64,000 nucleotides of DNA from Ustilaginoidea virens (lineage: Eukaryota > Ascomycota > Sordariomycetes > Hypocreales > Clavicipitaceae). How positions within the stretch are numbered: position 1 is the stretch's first letter; each line of letters starts with the position of its first letter. Made by a program: the position numbers and the translations under genes. Shown in pieces: positions 26,203 to 36,604 of this stretch. The stretch is from positions 4,216,001 through 4,280,000 of the forward strand of contig NC_057320.1 in NCBI RefSeq assembly GCF_000687475.1, written 5' to 3'. The notes beneath the pieces were generated by a model. It made no database searches. It had not been told where the DNA came from and saw only the letters and a list, made by a program, of their open reading frames with translations.

Positions 26203-26735
26203 TTAACCCGGTCCAATCTTTGGCATGTCGTGGTGCTCGCTCAGTTTCGACAGGTAAGTGTTGAGTTCCTCCACCCGTTCCTTGTGCGTCTTGAGCAGTT
26301 CCGGCCGCGCGCTAGACGATTCCGCCAGTTTCTGAAGCTGCAGATGCGCAAAAGTGTAAGCGCCACGCAGCCAAGGGACAAAAGAAAAGACGGGAAGGGA
26401 AAAAAAAAAAAAAAAAAAAAGACAACCGAGACGGGCATCGGACCGTGGCCACTCACGCGCTTCTTCCTGACCAGTTCGTATCGTCTCTCCGCCTCGGTCT
26501 TTAGCACAGGCGCGTTGGTTTCCTCGGCGCCATGCTCTGACGAGGGGCTGCTCTTGGCGACAACGGCCTCTTGGGCCGCGGACAAGCCCTTCTCGAGGGT
26601 CGCTTTGCTGGTCGTCTTTTCCTTGTGCTTCTGCTTCTGCTTCTGCTTCTGCTTCTGCTTCTGCTTCTTGTGGATTTTGGCGCCTTTGATCTTGAGAGCG
26701 CCGCCCGCGGCGGCTGTGTAGTCGTCCGACGGCAT
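26203..26735 (-). CDS. FAM32A / DUF1754 homologue, nuclear
   Basis: Two exons on the minus strand, 26735-26457 and 26337-26203, give 137 residues. The intron donor is GTGAGT after codon Arg93 and the acceptor is CTGCAG; phase is 0. The C-terminal half carries the family hallmark: KTEAERRYE..RKKR, then KTHKERVEELNTYLSKLSEHHDMPKIG, which aligns with the human FAM32A tail. The N-terminal GGALKIKG and a Lys-rich stretch also fit. Human FAM32A is a small protein found in late spliceosomes and acting near the 3' splice site; the same role here is inference from homology. Residues 24-35 are six Lys-Gln repeats encoded by a hexanucleotide microsatellite, likely variable in length. The intron contains a run of about 22 A on the plus strand. 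Confidence 0.92.
26628..26669 (-). repeat. CTTCTG hexanucleotide microsatellite (Lys-Gln codons)
   Basis: Six perfect copies plus CTTCTT inside the FAM32A coding exon. Each unit adds one Lys-Gln pair without shifting frame. Confidence 0.95.
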
Positions 26736-27529
26736 GGTGGCCGGCTGGCTTTGAATGAGAGTTGGGGACGGGGACTGGGGACGTTTTTGGGGTCGAGGTC
26801 GGGGTCGAGGTCGGGGTCGGGGTCGGGGTGGATGAGGTCAGAGGGGCAGGGCGGCGGGCGTTGATTGGTGGTTGATGCTGGTGGTTGATTGGCCAATCAC
26901 GCACGCATTTTGCTGGGCCCGTTGGAGCCTTGGAGCGCGGAAGAGGAAGCAGCAAGGGGCAGGCGCCGTTTCCCTGGCAGGCGGGGCAGGCGGGGGCACC
27001 TCTAGCGTCCAGTGGCCCAGGCCACTGTCCAACCGTGCAATGCATGCCTAACCTGACTCGGCCAGGCGGGCTTTTTTTTTCGTCCTGCCTGTGCCTCCTA
27101 TTACATACATACCATCAACACAACACACCACATCCCTTTTCCAGAGATTGATTTTCTTGGCCATAGACATAGACACTATCAGCATATCGTTTCGTTGCTA
27201 CAAGCTTGCCTTTTCCTACTCCATCTTTTCCATCATCTACTCCGCAGCCGCATCGGCGTCTCGCTTTGCAACGGCCCACCCTCAACAACCCCTGTCCCAC
27301 GACGGCAACAACCACGACGAGTTTGAAGCTTCCTGGCCCACCGCCTTCCGCGTTGCACGAGCGACAGATTCTCTCCTCGAGTTTGGCCTCGCCGATATGA
27401 TTCGTTGCTGATCCCCCCTACAGCTGCATCGTTCGTCCGAGAGTAGAGGCTTGGGTCCGTCGTCAGTCGCAACCCACCACCCACCCGTCCGTATCAAGCA
27501 TTGCTACCCCTCCGAGGGAGACTCCTTCG
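26736..27529. other. Divergent promoter region
   Basis: Shared upstream DNA of the FAM32A homologue (minus) and the amino acid permease (plus). It contains a G-rich 6-bp array near the FAM32A start and a C/T-rich leader toward the permease. No further gene. Confidence 0.7.
26791..26828. repeat. GGTCGGGGTCGA-type array
   Basis: About six copies of a GGTCGR unit located 56-93 nt upstream of the FAM32A ATG, so probably in its 5' UTR or core promoter. The plus strand is G-rich. Confidence 0.9.
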
Positions 27530-29482
27530 ATGCCTTCTTATTCTGTGCAATCGCAGTCGCGAGACTCCCTGGAGCTGGCATCGCTGGTCAGCTCGAGTAT
27601 GCTCAACGAGGGCGCCGCATCAGAAGTATCATCTCGGCCGAGCATCTCATCATCACGACGACTGTCACTAGTAGAGGAAGAGGACCCCCTGGACGGCGGC
27701 AACCCTGCCGCCGGTGGGCTAGGACGGTCGCACTCTGGCTCGTCAACCTTCGACTTTGCCGCGACTCTGTTTCCTCTGAGCTCAACCACGGGAGATGGAG
27801 GATATGCGCCCATCGGAGCGTCAACCTCGGGGGCACGACCAGGCGGCGGTGCGCTGGGAGGCGGATCGTTGGAGAAACGCAAGACCTTGACCTACCTGAA
27901 CGGCCTGTCGTTGGTCATCGGCCTCATGATCGGCTCAGGCATATTTTCCTCGCCTAGTCAGATCAGCGCCAAGGTTGGGTCTCCGGGCGCGGCCTTGGTC
28001 GTGTGGGTAGTGGCCGGAGCCTTGGCCTGGACGGGAGCGGCGTCATATGCCGAGCTGGGAGGTGCCATACCGCTCAACGGAGGTGCGCAAGTCTACCTTG
28101 CCAAGATTTTCGTGGAGCTTGCGGGATTCCTGTTTACCTGGACGGCCGTTCTGGTGCTCAAGCCGGGAAGCTCTGCCATCATTGCCATCATCATGGGCGA
28201 ATACTTTGTGCGCGCCATCATCGGAGCCCAGGCCGAGCACGTCAACCCGTGGGTCAACAAGTCGGTGGCTTTGGTGGGCATATTCGCCGTGACGTTGTTC
28301 AGCTGCATCTCCACGCGCATGGCCACGCGCATCAACGACCTTCTCATGTTTTTCAAGTTTGCCGCTCTGCTCTTCGTCACCGTGGTTGGCATCGTTGTCG
28401 CCGCTACGGGGCATACTTTCAAGGGCGAAAAGGACGTGGCCTGGAGGGCCAAGGATTGGTTCAGCGACACCTCGTTGGACCTCTCGAGCTGGGCAGTAGC
28501 TCTATACGGCGGCCTCTGGGCATACGATGGGTGGGAAAACGTAAGTTCCGCAGATCCCTTCACATCCCGGGGGGGTTTTTTTTTATTTTTTTTTTCATTT
28601 CTTTATAAATAAAGTTTCCGTTCATTGATGATTTCGGGAGGGGAAAAAAAAACCAAATAGACAAACTATGTCGTGGGGGAGTTTCGCAGCCCCGGCAGGG
28701 ACCTCCCACGAGTCATCCACACCGCCTTGCCGCTCGTGATAACGAGCTACGTGCTGGCGAATGTGGCCTACTTCCTGGTTCTGCCGGTGGAAGAGGTGAA
28801 TGGCTCCAACACGGTGGCCGTCATGTTTGGCTCCAAGGTGTTTGGCCCGGTCGGATCAGTCACGATTGCTCTCATGGTCAGCGCAAGCTGCCTCGGGTCT
28901 CTCACGTCATCCACCTTCACGACCGGCCGGCTGGTCTATGCCGCCGGCAAAGAGGGCTACCTCCCAGAGGTATTCGGCAGAATCGGCGTCGGCAACGGCG
29001 ACTCGAGCTTGTCAACGCAACGCACGCGCGGCTGGCTGTCCCGGACGGCGCACCGCCTCCTGGGGGACGGGGAAATGGGTCTGTTCTTCACGCCCATCTA
29101 CGCCTTGGTCCTGAACGGCGTCATTACCGCAGCGTACTGCGTCGTCGGCGAGTTTGGCACGCTCGTCACCTTTTACGGCGTCGCGGGATACACGTTTTAC
29201 TTTTGCGCGGTCCTGGGGCTCATCGTCCTGCGCGTCAGGGAACCCGGGCTCGAGCGGCCGTACAAGACGTGGATTACGACGCCCATCATCTTTTGCTGCG
29301 TCAGCCTGTTTCTGCTGAGCAGGGCCGTCTTTGCGCGGCCGGTCCAGACCCTCGCCGTGGTTGGCTTTGTCATTGCCGGCATCCCCGTCTACTTTTGGCG
29401 CATCCGCCAAAGGGACGGGCTGCGGAGGAGTGTCGGCGACGACGGCCAGCGCAGGCCGTGGTGGCGGTTCTGGCGAAGATGA
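27530..29482 (+). CDS. L-type amino acid transporter (APC superfamily, LAT/MUP-like)
   Basis: Exons 27530-28540 and 28661-29482 (intron GTAAGT...TAG, phase 0, containing long T and A runs) give 610 residues. After a polar Ser-rich cytosolic tail of about 118 residues the first transmembrane helix has the family's GSGIF signature (LVIGLMIGSGIFSSPSQIS), followed by WVVAGALAWTGAASYAELG. Later segments align with the LAT/SLC7 layout: LYGGLWAYDGWEN, the intron, TNYVVGEFRSPGRDLPR, and SASCLGSLTSSTFTTGRLVY. Twelve hydrophobic segments are expected. It should import large neutral amino acids or methionine at the plasma membrane; substrate cannot be read from sequence. The long N-tail is a likely site for phosphorylation or ubiquitin-driven endocytosis (inference). 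The stop codon overlaps a GAT/GAA microsatellite. Confidence 0.93.
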
Positions 29483-29526
29483 TGATGGGGATGATGATGA
29501 TGAAGAAGAAGAAGAAGAAGAAGATG
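29477..29526. repeat. GAT then GAA trinucleotide microsatellite
   Basis: GATGAT units followed by about six GAA, spanning the stop codon of the permease. Length change before the stop could alter the C-terminus. Confidence 0.9.
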
Positions 29527-30446
29527 TTGTTGAAGACGAAGAACAAGGGGAACCAAGTGGGGAAAGCGACGTGAGGCATCCTGTCGGCGTACACCGGGTC
29601 GTTAGGTGAGGTGGGTGTCGGGAGGTTGGTTTCACGGCTGCGCAAGAGATGGGCGGGCATTTAATCCCGAATCATGGCCGGCGTGTGATTCTTGGACAAA
29701 CGAGCGTCTTTGCCTTTCTTTTTTTTTTTTTTTTTTTCCATCATATTTCTGTTTTTATTATAGTGAGCGAAAGAAAAGAAACAACGCCGGCTGGCTCTGG
29801 GAAACCAACATGGGCGCGGGCGATCAAGAGGCGGGTCTAAAAACTACCAAAATAAGGTAGTACAACATTATTGAAACCCATTCCAAAGCTGCGCGCCTGC
29901 ACCTACTTGCTGAGGCGAATGTGCCGAACCTCCCTGCTAGGTGATGCGATGCTTTCCGGGGACGAGGGGCGACGGGGCGGAGCAGGTCGTGCTGGCATGA
30001 AGCACGGTCGGCGGGGCGGGGGGGACGGGACAAAGGGTGGGGAGTGGAGGAGGGTCGAGTGCGTCTGCGGGAGTGGCAGTGGCTGCATGTCGTGAGTAAG
30101 TGCGTATGCATCACGAGGGAGAAGAGAAGGCGCTGTGAGGGGAAGCCTGAGAGTGGTGATGATGGCGGTGGGAAACACGGCAAGTGAGCCTGCACGAATG
30201 GAGAGTTTATTTATTATCCGTCAAGGGTGCAAGCGACGGAGGATAACTAAATCACCGCTTAGAGCAAGTCTGTGTACAGATGGATTAAACACGGGGTTGG
30301 CAAGTGGTGCTGCACAGAACTGGGTGGGTGGTGATGGGACTCGGTCGAGGCAAAGGGTACGATCGTATGAGTGGTCGGAACCTGCCGAGCAAGCCTGGGC
30401 GATGAAGGCGGGAATGGGATGAAACGAGGTCGAAAAGCGTCTGGAC

Positions 30447-30467
30447 GAATGAATGAATGAATGAATG
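30447..30467. repeat. GAAT microsatellite, 5 copies
   Basis: Perfect tetranucleotide repeat. Confidence 0.9.
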
Positions 30468-30667
30468 AAACATGGGAGCAAGCAAGCACAAAAAAGAGTC
30501 GGGATGGATGAAACAGCAAACGGGGCCGCGCCGCGTGATCAAACAGGCTGTGCTAGGTCGCTCGGATACACAATTCGCGGCAGGTGCACTGCAAAACTCT
30601 TTTCCTATGTACTAGAAAACTCTGGGTGGGGATCCCTGGACTCCTGGATTCCCATATTTCGGTCCTG

Positions 30668-30683
30668 CCCCCCCCCCCCCCCC
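30668..30683. repeat. C16 run
   Basis: Sixteen C on the plus strand ending 4 nt from the formate dehydrogenase stop codon; in that mRNA it is a G run immediately after the stop. Confidence 0.9.
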
Positions 30684-30687
30684 TCGG

Positions 30688-32513
30688 TCAACCTCGCTTG
30701 CCGTACGCCTTGGTGGCATAGTCGCCCTGGTGGACGATGAGGTCCTCGGGACGGTAGTCGTGCTTGCCGGAGAGGTAGCTGGCCAGGATCGACTTGACGC
30801 CGTCGGCGTAGCGCTTCTGGGCGTCCAGGGACGTCCCGGACATGTGGGGGACCATGGCGTTGCCGCCGCCAAACGGATTCTTGGCCGTGCGCAGGGGGTG
30901 ATTGCGCTCGGCGGGCTGGGGGAACCAGACGTCGCCGCCGTAGCCGGCCAGATGGCCAGACTCGAGCGCCGCGGCGACGTCTTCCTTGACGACAATGGCG
31001 CCGCGAGCGGTGTTGACGAGATACGAGCCTTTTTTTTTTTTTTTTTTGGGGTTGCCCCGGTGTGAGCTAGCTGCTTTCCCGCTTCAGGCCCGTCGTCATC
31101 GGGTCATCGGTGTGCATGGCTCACCTTTCTTCATCTTGGCAATGAGGTCCTTGTTGAACAGGCCCTTGGTCTGCTCGTGCAGCGGGCAGTTGATGGTGAC
31201 GACGTCGCAGGCCTCGAGCATGTCTTCGAGGTTGTCGACGCGCCTGCAGCCGATCTCGCGCTCCTTTTCCGGGCTGAGCGGCTGGTAGTCGTAGTACAGC
31301 AGCTCCTTGCAGTCAAAGGCCTTGAGGCGGCGCAGGACGCGCTCGCCGATGCGGCCGACGGCGACGGTGCCGACCACCTTGTTCTCCAGGTCGTACTCCT
31401 GCTTGGCGACGGCGGCGACGTCCCAGTCGCCGCGCTCAACCTGCTCGTGCGCGGGGACAAAGTTGCGCACCAGCACGAGGATGGTCATGACGACGTGCTC
31501 GGCCACCGACACGACGTTGCTGCCGGTGACCTCGGCGACGGTGACGCCGCCGTTGGTCTTGTTGGCCGCGTCGAGGTCGACGTGGTCGGAGCCGATGCCG
31601 GCGGTGACGGCCAGCTTGAGCTTGCGGGCTTTGGCCAGGCGCTCGGCCGTCAGGTAGCCGGGGTGGAAGCTGCACGATCCGTTAGCGAGCGGGGGGAAGG
31701 GGCAAAGGAACGAGGCCGGCACGTCGGCGTGTCCCCAGGGGTTTTGCGTCTTTTGCCTCACGGGGTGGTGATGATGATTTCGGCATCGACGAGTTCTTGG
31801 TCAAACTTGGAATCCGCGCCCTCCTTGTCCGAGGTGGTGACGAGGGTGTGGCCCTGGTCCTGGAGCCATTTGCGCAGCCCGAGCTCGTTCTCCGTCGTGC
31901 CGAGCAGCTCGGGCACCTTCAAGTTGTGGAACAAGGCCCAGACGGGAATCGGGGTTAGCGCTGCACAAATGATGATGATGGTGATGATGGTGATGATATG
32001 GACCGGAATCATGGGGGGGAGGACGGGGGGGGAGCAAAGGTTCCCCTTGAGCTTCCCCGCGCTTCTGTGTGACCCGTCGGTTGTTGGTTGGTTGGTTGGT
32101 TGGTTGGTTGGTTGGTTGGTTGGTGGGGGGGGGGCAATTGGCCCCAGCGCAACAAGGTTTCCCCGCTTCCTGTGCGGGGGAAAACGAAAGAAACAAAGTT
32201 ACCAGCGCAGCATCATCTTATGGCAAGAAAAAAAAAGAAAAAAAAAAAAAGAAAAAAAACTGCAAAACGGGGTCACTTACGTCCTTGGCATGCTGGCCGC
32301 CGTCGTAGAGAACGAGGAGAACTTTGACCTGTTTCACCAGCAGCTGTGTCAGCGCGTTGCCTTTGCAACGCAGCAAGGCTTGTTTCGTTGTTGTCGGGAA
32401 CCGGGCAGCTGTGAGCAACAGCACGGTTGACGCCAAACTGGCGCGACGCACACAACAACAGGGTGACAGGGTGCAAAGGGGGGGGGGGGGCCGGAAACAA
32501 TGGTACATACCAT
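30688..32513 (-). CDS. fdh: NAD+-dependent formate dehydrogenase
   Basis: Oxidises formate to CO2 with NAD+. Five minus-strand exons: 32513-32511, 32328-32281, 31916-31762, 31669-31125 and 31028-30688, giving 363 residues (fungal homologues about 360-375). The first coding exon is only ATG, followed at once by GTATGT; splicing to GTCAAAGTT restores the family start [12 protein letters not shown]. Family blocks are intact: [29 protein letters not shown], the cofactor-binding [24 protein letters not shown], and the catalytic His in VPHMSGTS. Two acceptors are AAG rather than the usual YAG: the one before VPELLG, and the one before SYLVNT, which follows 19 A. Intron 2 (364 nt) contains a TTGG array. 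Upstream in-frame codons could add an N-terminal extension if intron 1 were retained, but the conserved MVKVL start argues against it. Confidence 0.95.
32084..32123. repeat. TTGG tetranucleotide array, 10 copies, followed by G11
   Basis: Perfect repeat inside intron 2 of the formate dehydrogenase gene. Confidence 0.95.
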
Positions 32514-32822
32514 TGCGGCAAAGCGTTTGCTGCAGGGAAACCAGTTGAAGCAAGCTTGGGATGCCTAGCCGAAGCAAGTCGTGAGTCGTGGCGTGGCCTT
32601 TTGAAAGAACAAGAGAAGCAACAAAGCAGATAGATGGTCGAGGAGGGCCAGAAGGGGGGGGGGGAAACAGACGTCGTCGTGGCTCCTTTACGTGTCAGAG
32701 CAGGCTTTGAATGTGTACGGCGAGGCTGGATTCCCCAAACCGGGCTAGAAGGGCGGCAGGAGCAGGAATCCGTTTGTCATGGAATCCGTCCCAGTCCCAG
32801 AACCGGCGGGGAGGCGGGCTGG

Positions 32823-32831
32823 GTATTTATG
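32823..32831 (-). promoter_or_regulatory. TATA-like element
   Basis: On the minus strand CATAAATAC, about 310 nt upstream of the formate dehydrogenase ATG. Confidence 0.3.
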
Positions 32832-32863
32832 CTGACGCCCTTGGATCGTCATGTCCGTGGTTT

Positions 32864-32985
32864 GCTCTGCTCTGCTCTGCCCTGCTCTGCCCTCTGCTCT
32901 GCCCTGCTCTGCCCTGCTCTGCCCTCTGCTCTGCCCTGCTCTGCCCTCTGCTCTGCCCTCTGCTCTGCCCTCTGCTCTTCTCTGC
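32864..32985. repeat. CTCTGC / CCTCTG compound minisatellite
   Basis: About 120 nt of intermixed CTCTGC and CCCTGCTCTG units. It sits just upstream of the TATA-like element of formate dehydrogenase. Confidence 0.95.
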
Positions 32986-33274
32986 TTGATGCAGGTCATG
33001 CCTGGGCATCAATCCTGTCCGTCACACCGACTTGTCGACGAACCATAAACAAGCAAACATGCCATTTCAGCATCGACGCTTCTCGCATGGAGTTCGGCAT
33101 CCCTGAGCAGTAGAAGAGCAAGTCCACGCAGGCGACCGGCTAGCCCCTCAACGCCGGCGGGCCAAGTGGGGCGCTGCCCTCTTCTCGTCCCAATGAAAAG
33201 GCCGGGCCATGCAAGGCATTTCCAATGAAGCTGGAAGCTTGTATAGACGAGCCCTGCTGGGCTCACGATCCGCC

Positions 33275-33336
33275 CGCGACCCGCGACCCGCGACCCGCGA
33301 CCCGCGACCCGCTTCCCCGTGACCCGCTTCCCCGCG
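33275..33336. repeat. 7-bp array CGCGACC then a 15-bp variant
   Basis: About six CGCGACC copies followed by two longer units containing CGCTTCCCCG. Confidence 0.9.
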
Positions 33337-33384
33337 GGAAGCCGCCCAGAACCCAGAGCGGGGCAGGTCAGCGGCGCGGAGGAA

Positions 33385-33426
33385 TTTCGGCTTTCGGCTT
33401 TCGGCTTTTGGCTTTCGGCTTTGGCT
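33385..33426. repeat. 7-bp array TTCGGCT
   Basis: About six copies, one with an extra T and one lacking a base. Confidence 0.9.
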
Positions 33427-34335
33427 GTTAAGATGAGTGAGAGGTTGGTGGCAGCTGGTGGCTGCTGGTGGCAGTGGCACAGCAGCCAGGCGGGCCGTCG
33501 TCGACTTTGTTGGCTCCAGTCTGGCCCTCTGGCAGTCTGGCAGGCAGTTCTCATGCCTCGACGGATCTCAGATTCACCCCCTTACCCAGGCAGATCAAGA
33601 GATGACACCAGGGCTCGCTTGGACTTGCTTCAAGCAACACAATGCTGCTTTGTTCCTGGGTTGCATGATTCTGTCACCTCTTGCCCATGGATCACATGCT
33701 TCCCCCCATCTCGGGCTAGTGCGCCATTTGTCCCCAATCTCACGTCCAACTCGCCTTTGCCTAGGTATCCAGCAACCAGGCCAGAAGGAGAAGACCAAAA
33801 AAAAAAAAAAAGAAGAAAAAGGACAGTCAGACAGACACGCCATCCACCATCCCTACCAATCCACGGTGATGCCACGCCCTCTCATCGTCGCCTCCTTCAA
33901 CAGAGAGCCAAAGCCCCGGCTGCAGAGCCGCCGATCCATGGTTCGGACGCTGCGTTGACGTAGCAATGATGGGTCCGAGCGACACGGAAGAAGACATTGT
34001 GGCCATGCCATGGAAGCCCATGGTTCATGCTCATGCTCGACATCAGGGGGCTATGCGACCTCGGATGTGCAGAGTACCTACCTGCTGGCGGGATTGCCCC
34101 CCCCCCCCCCCAAATGCACCGGCTCCAGGATGGTGCCTAAACTTATGCACTACAGGGGTATCCGCCACTTGAGCCTTACCACGAGCCATGGCTGTTGGTG
34201 AGCAAGGAATGGGGGTCATGGTGATGCCCCCCCCTTATCTCTGCTTTCACAGGAGGGGCTTATTGTCTGTGCAGCTGTGCTCCCACGTGGCTCTTCCAAT
34301 CAGATGTTGGCCGACTTGGTTGGGAATAGACTCGC

Positions 34336-34420
34336 CGACCAGCGACCAGCGACCAGCGACCAGCGAAAGACCAGCGAAAGACCAGCGAAAGACCAGCGAA
34401 AGACCAGCAAAAGACCAGCA
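34336..34420. repeat. Nested 7-bp and 11-bp array
   Basis: Four copies of GACCAGC grow into five copies of GAAAGACCAGC, the longer unit containing the shorter. Confidence 0.95.
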
Positions 34421-34620
34421 GCTGGCGTCTGGCGATGCGCTTGACACGGGCAACAGCCATAGACGCACACACCGATTGCATCGCTTTGTCTTGTTGAGGG
34501 ATCGGTTGACGGATGGAGCTCAAGGTGACTGTCGACAGACAACCTCCTCCATTCAAGTAGAGAGGGCGCCGCCAGGTCCACGACCAGCTGACGGTTCAGT
34601 CCGAGCGCTCCTTGCTGCTC

Positions 34621-34661
34621 TGCCGTCTACCGTCTGCCGTCTGCCGTCTGCCGTCTGCCGT
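34621..34661. repeat. 7-bp array TGCCGTC, about 6 copies
   Basis: One copy differs by one base (TACCGTC). Confidence 0.95.
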
Positions 34662-34794
34662 GAAGAAGTCGATCAGGTACCAGTTCTTCGACAAATGCTT
34701 CACCCCTCTGCATCGCTGCCCTTGACTGCGCTGCAAGCCGAATGTCATCTCGCCGCTACAATTGCCTTGTTTTGCCCTCCCACACCTTGCTCAC

Positions 34795-34850
34795 CTGGCG
34801 TTCTGGCATCCTGGCGCCTTGGCGTCCTGGCGCCCTGGCGTTCTGGGCGT
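34795..34850. repeat. 8-bp array CTGGCGYY, 7 copies
   Basis: The last two bases of each unit alternate between TT, TC and CC. Confidence 0.9.
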
Positions 34851-35913
34851 TGGTCATCCACACGCCCAACACTGTTTCGCTTTGCACTCGCTGTTGGACC
34901 AAGAGAGCTCACCCGGTCTCAAACAAACTAAACGATAGGTCAACAAAATCGTCTCTGAAAGCTTCCTATTGGCTCGCTCGTGGCATCCAGCTCTTGCGCC
35001 AGCACCTTGAAAGACGGTTGGCCTTGTCCCGGCGAATGACAGGTCCCAGATGTAAGTTGCATCTCGTTACAAGCAACCGCTCGACGCCCGCATGAACTAT
35101 CGTGGCTTGTCAGCACGTCATTTGAGCAAGTCCCGACCTTATGTAAGGCGAAACAAAACGCACGGCAGATTTCCCAATTGCTCCTCGATGGAAACCAGTC
35201 AAGCAGCAAGACTAGGGGGCAGGGTGCTGACCCTTTTCCTTGGGCCCATGCCGCCGCGGCCTCAATTATACTGGTCATACACACGAGTCTCGTCGCTTCA
35301 GTCGCGGATGGACTCGACAATTGCCGCCTCTTCTGCAGCTGTCTTTTCCAGACCTCTGGGAAAGGCATGGCCTCTTTTTTTGGCTGGAAATATCAGTAAT
35401 CAGCCCACAAACATGGCAAACGCCTCCAGACCAGGAGTAGCCAGATGTGGCTTGCTGGGCACACCATTTGGCAGACGAAAGGGTCCTTGCCCCCCCACCC
35501 CCCCCCCCATCTTTTGTCTCATCAAGATATGTGGATGTGGAGCAGGGGAACGCGAGAGGGGCTGACGCAGTCTTGCGAAAGCCTTTTTTAGTTTCTTTCC
35601 AACCTGCGATACGATCTCGGCGGGACGACGTGCCTGGGAACAGGGAGCCATAAGGATCACGGTTATTTATGGGGTTGCCGCTCGGTTTCTTGCTGTGGGA
35701 AGATTTCCAGCTTCTTATCTCGGTGTCCCTTTTTTTTTTTTTACTACGTGTGTGTGTGTGTGTTTTCCTTTTTTTCATTTTCATCTTCTTCTTCATGAAA
35801 TTCAGCCATTATACGTTGCAAAGCGACTTCGATGCTCTTCAAGACATCGAGAAACACATACATCTCCTTTTCGGAAACCGCAACGTCCCGTGTTTCCGTC
35901 ATCCCTCTCCTCA

Positions 35914-36455
35914 ATGGAGTTCATGCCTCCCATGCAGCCCAACGAAGTAGGCTACTTCGTTGGGCCACCCATCGACTATCCCTTTTGGCAGGATGAGCCA
36001 TGGAACGGATACATGGAGAGCTGTGGCCCTGCTTTTGCAAACCTGTTTGAGGAGAATTCGCAAGCGTCGTCTTTCAGCGACAACATGGCCTGGCTCAGCA
36101 ACAACACCCACGACCCGTTTTACGCCACGAGCCCCGAGTCGCCGTGGACGACGTCTCCCACGACCGAAGAAGCGCCCGTGATCAAGTTTGATATCCAGAC
36201 TCAGAGCAGTCAAGGCTCGGGGTCGAAACGGAAGCGCAAGCAGCCAGCCGGCGTCAAGCAGGCTCAGCAATTCCAGAAGCCGACAGGCAAACGAGTCCGC
36301 AGGACCCGCTCAAGATCCTTGTCGTCCAGCGGAAAGTCGGTTATCAAGACGGAAGATGCGGCCAGCGCCAAACCCGTGAGCCACCAGACTAGCTTTGTCA
36401 GCGGCAGCGGCGGCGGCGGCGGCGGCGGCGGCAGCACCATCATAACCACCACCAC

Positions 36456-36493
<38 letters not shown>

Positions 36494-36509
36494 ACAACAG
36501 CAACAGCAA

Positions 36510-36560
<51 letters not shown>

Positions 36561-36569
36561 AAACAGCAA

Positions 36570-36604
<35 letters not shown>

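Larger units (their letters stand above)
29483..30687. other. Convergent intergenic region
   Basis: Separates the permease and formate dehydrogenase 3' ends. It holds a T run (about 29718-29737), a GAAT microsatellite and a 16-nt C run. No gene supported. Confidence 0.7.
32514..35913. other. Long divergent intergenic region (3.4 kb), repeat-rich
   Basis: Upstream DNA of formate dehydrogenase (minus) and the bZIP gene (plus). It carries six distinct minisatellite arrays plus G13 (32478-32490) and C15 (34097-34111) runs. Frames of 150-250 codons exist (for example plus 33319-33963 and plus 34188-34931), but they are built from these repeats, overlap each other and show no domain. No gene is supported. 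Confidence 0.65.

Noticed and set aside
31177..32430. 417-residue plus-strand frame
   Set aside because: Antisense to the formate dehydrogenase exons and introns, which have clear family motifs.
34336..34420. Regular short repeats resembling a CRISPR array
   Set aside because: Units of 7-11 bp are directly adjacent with no spacers, in a eukaryotic genome; a minisatellite.
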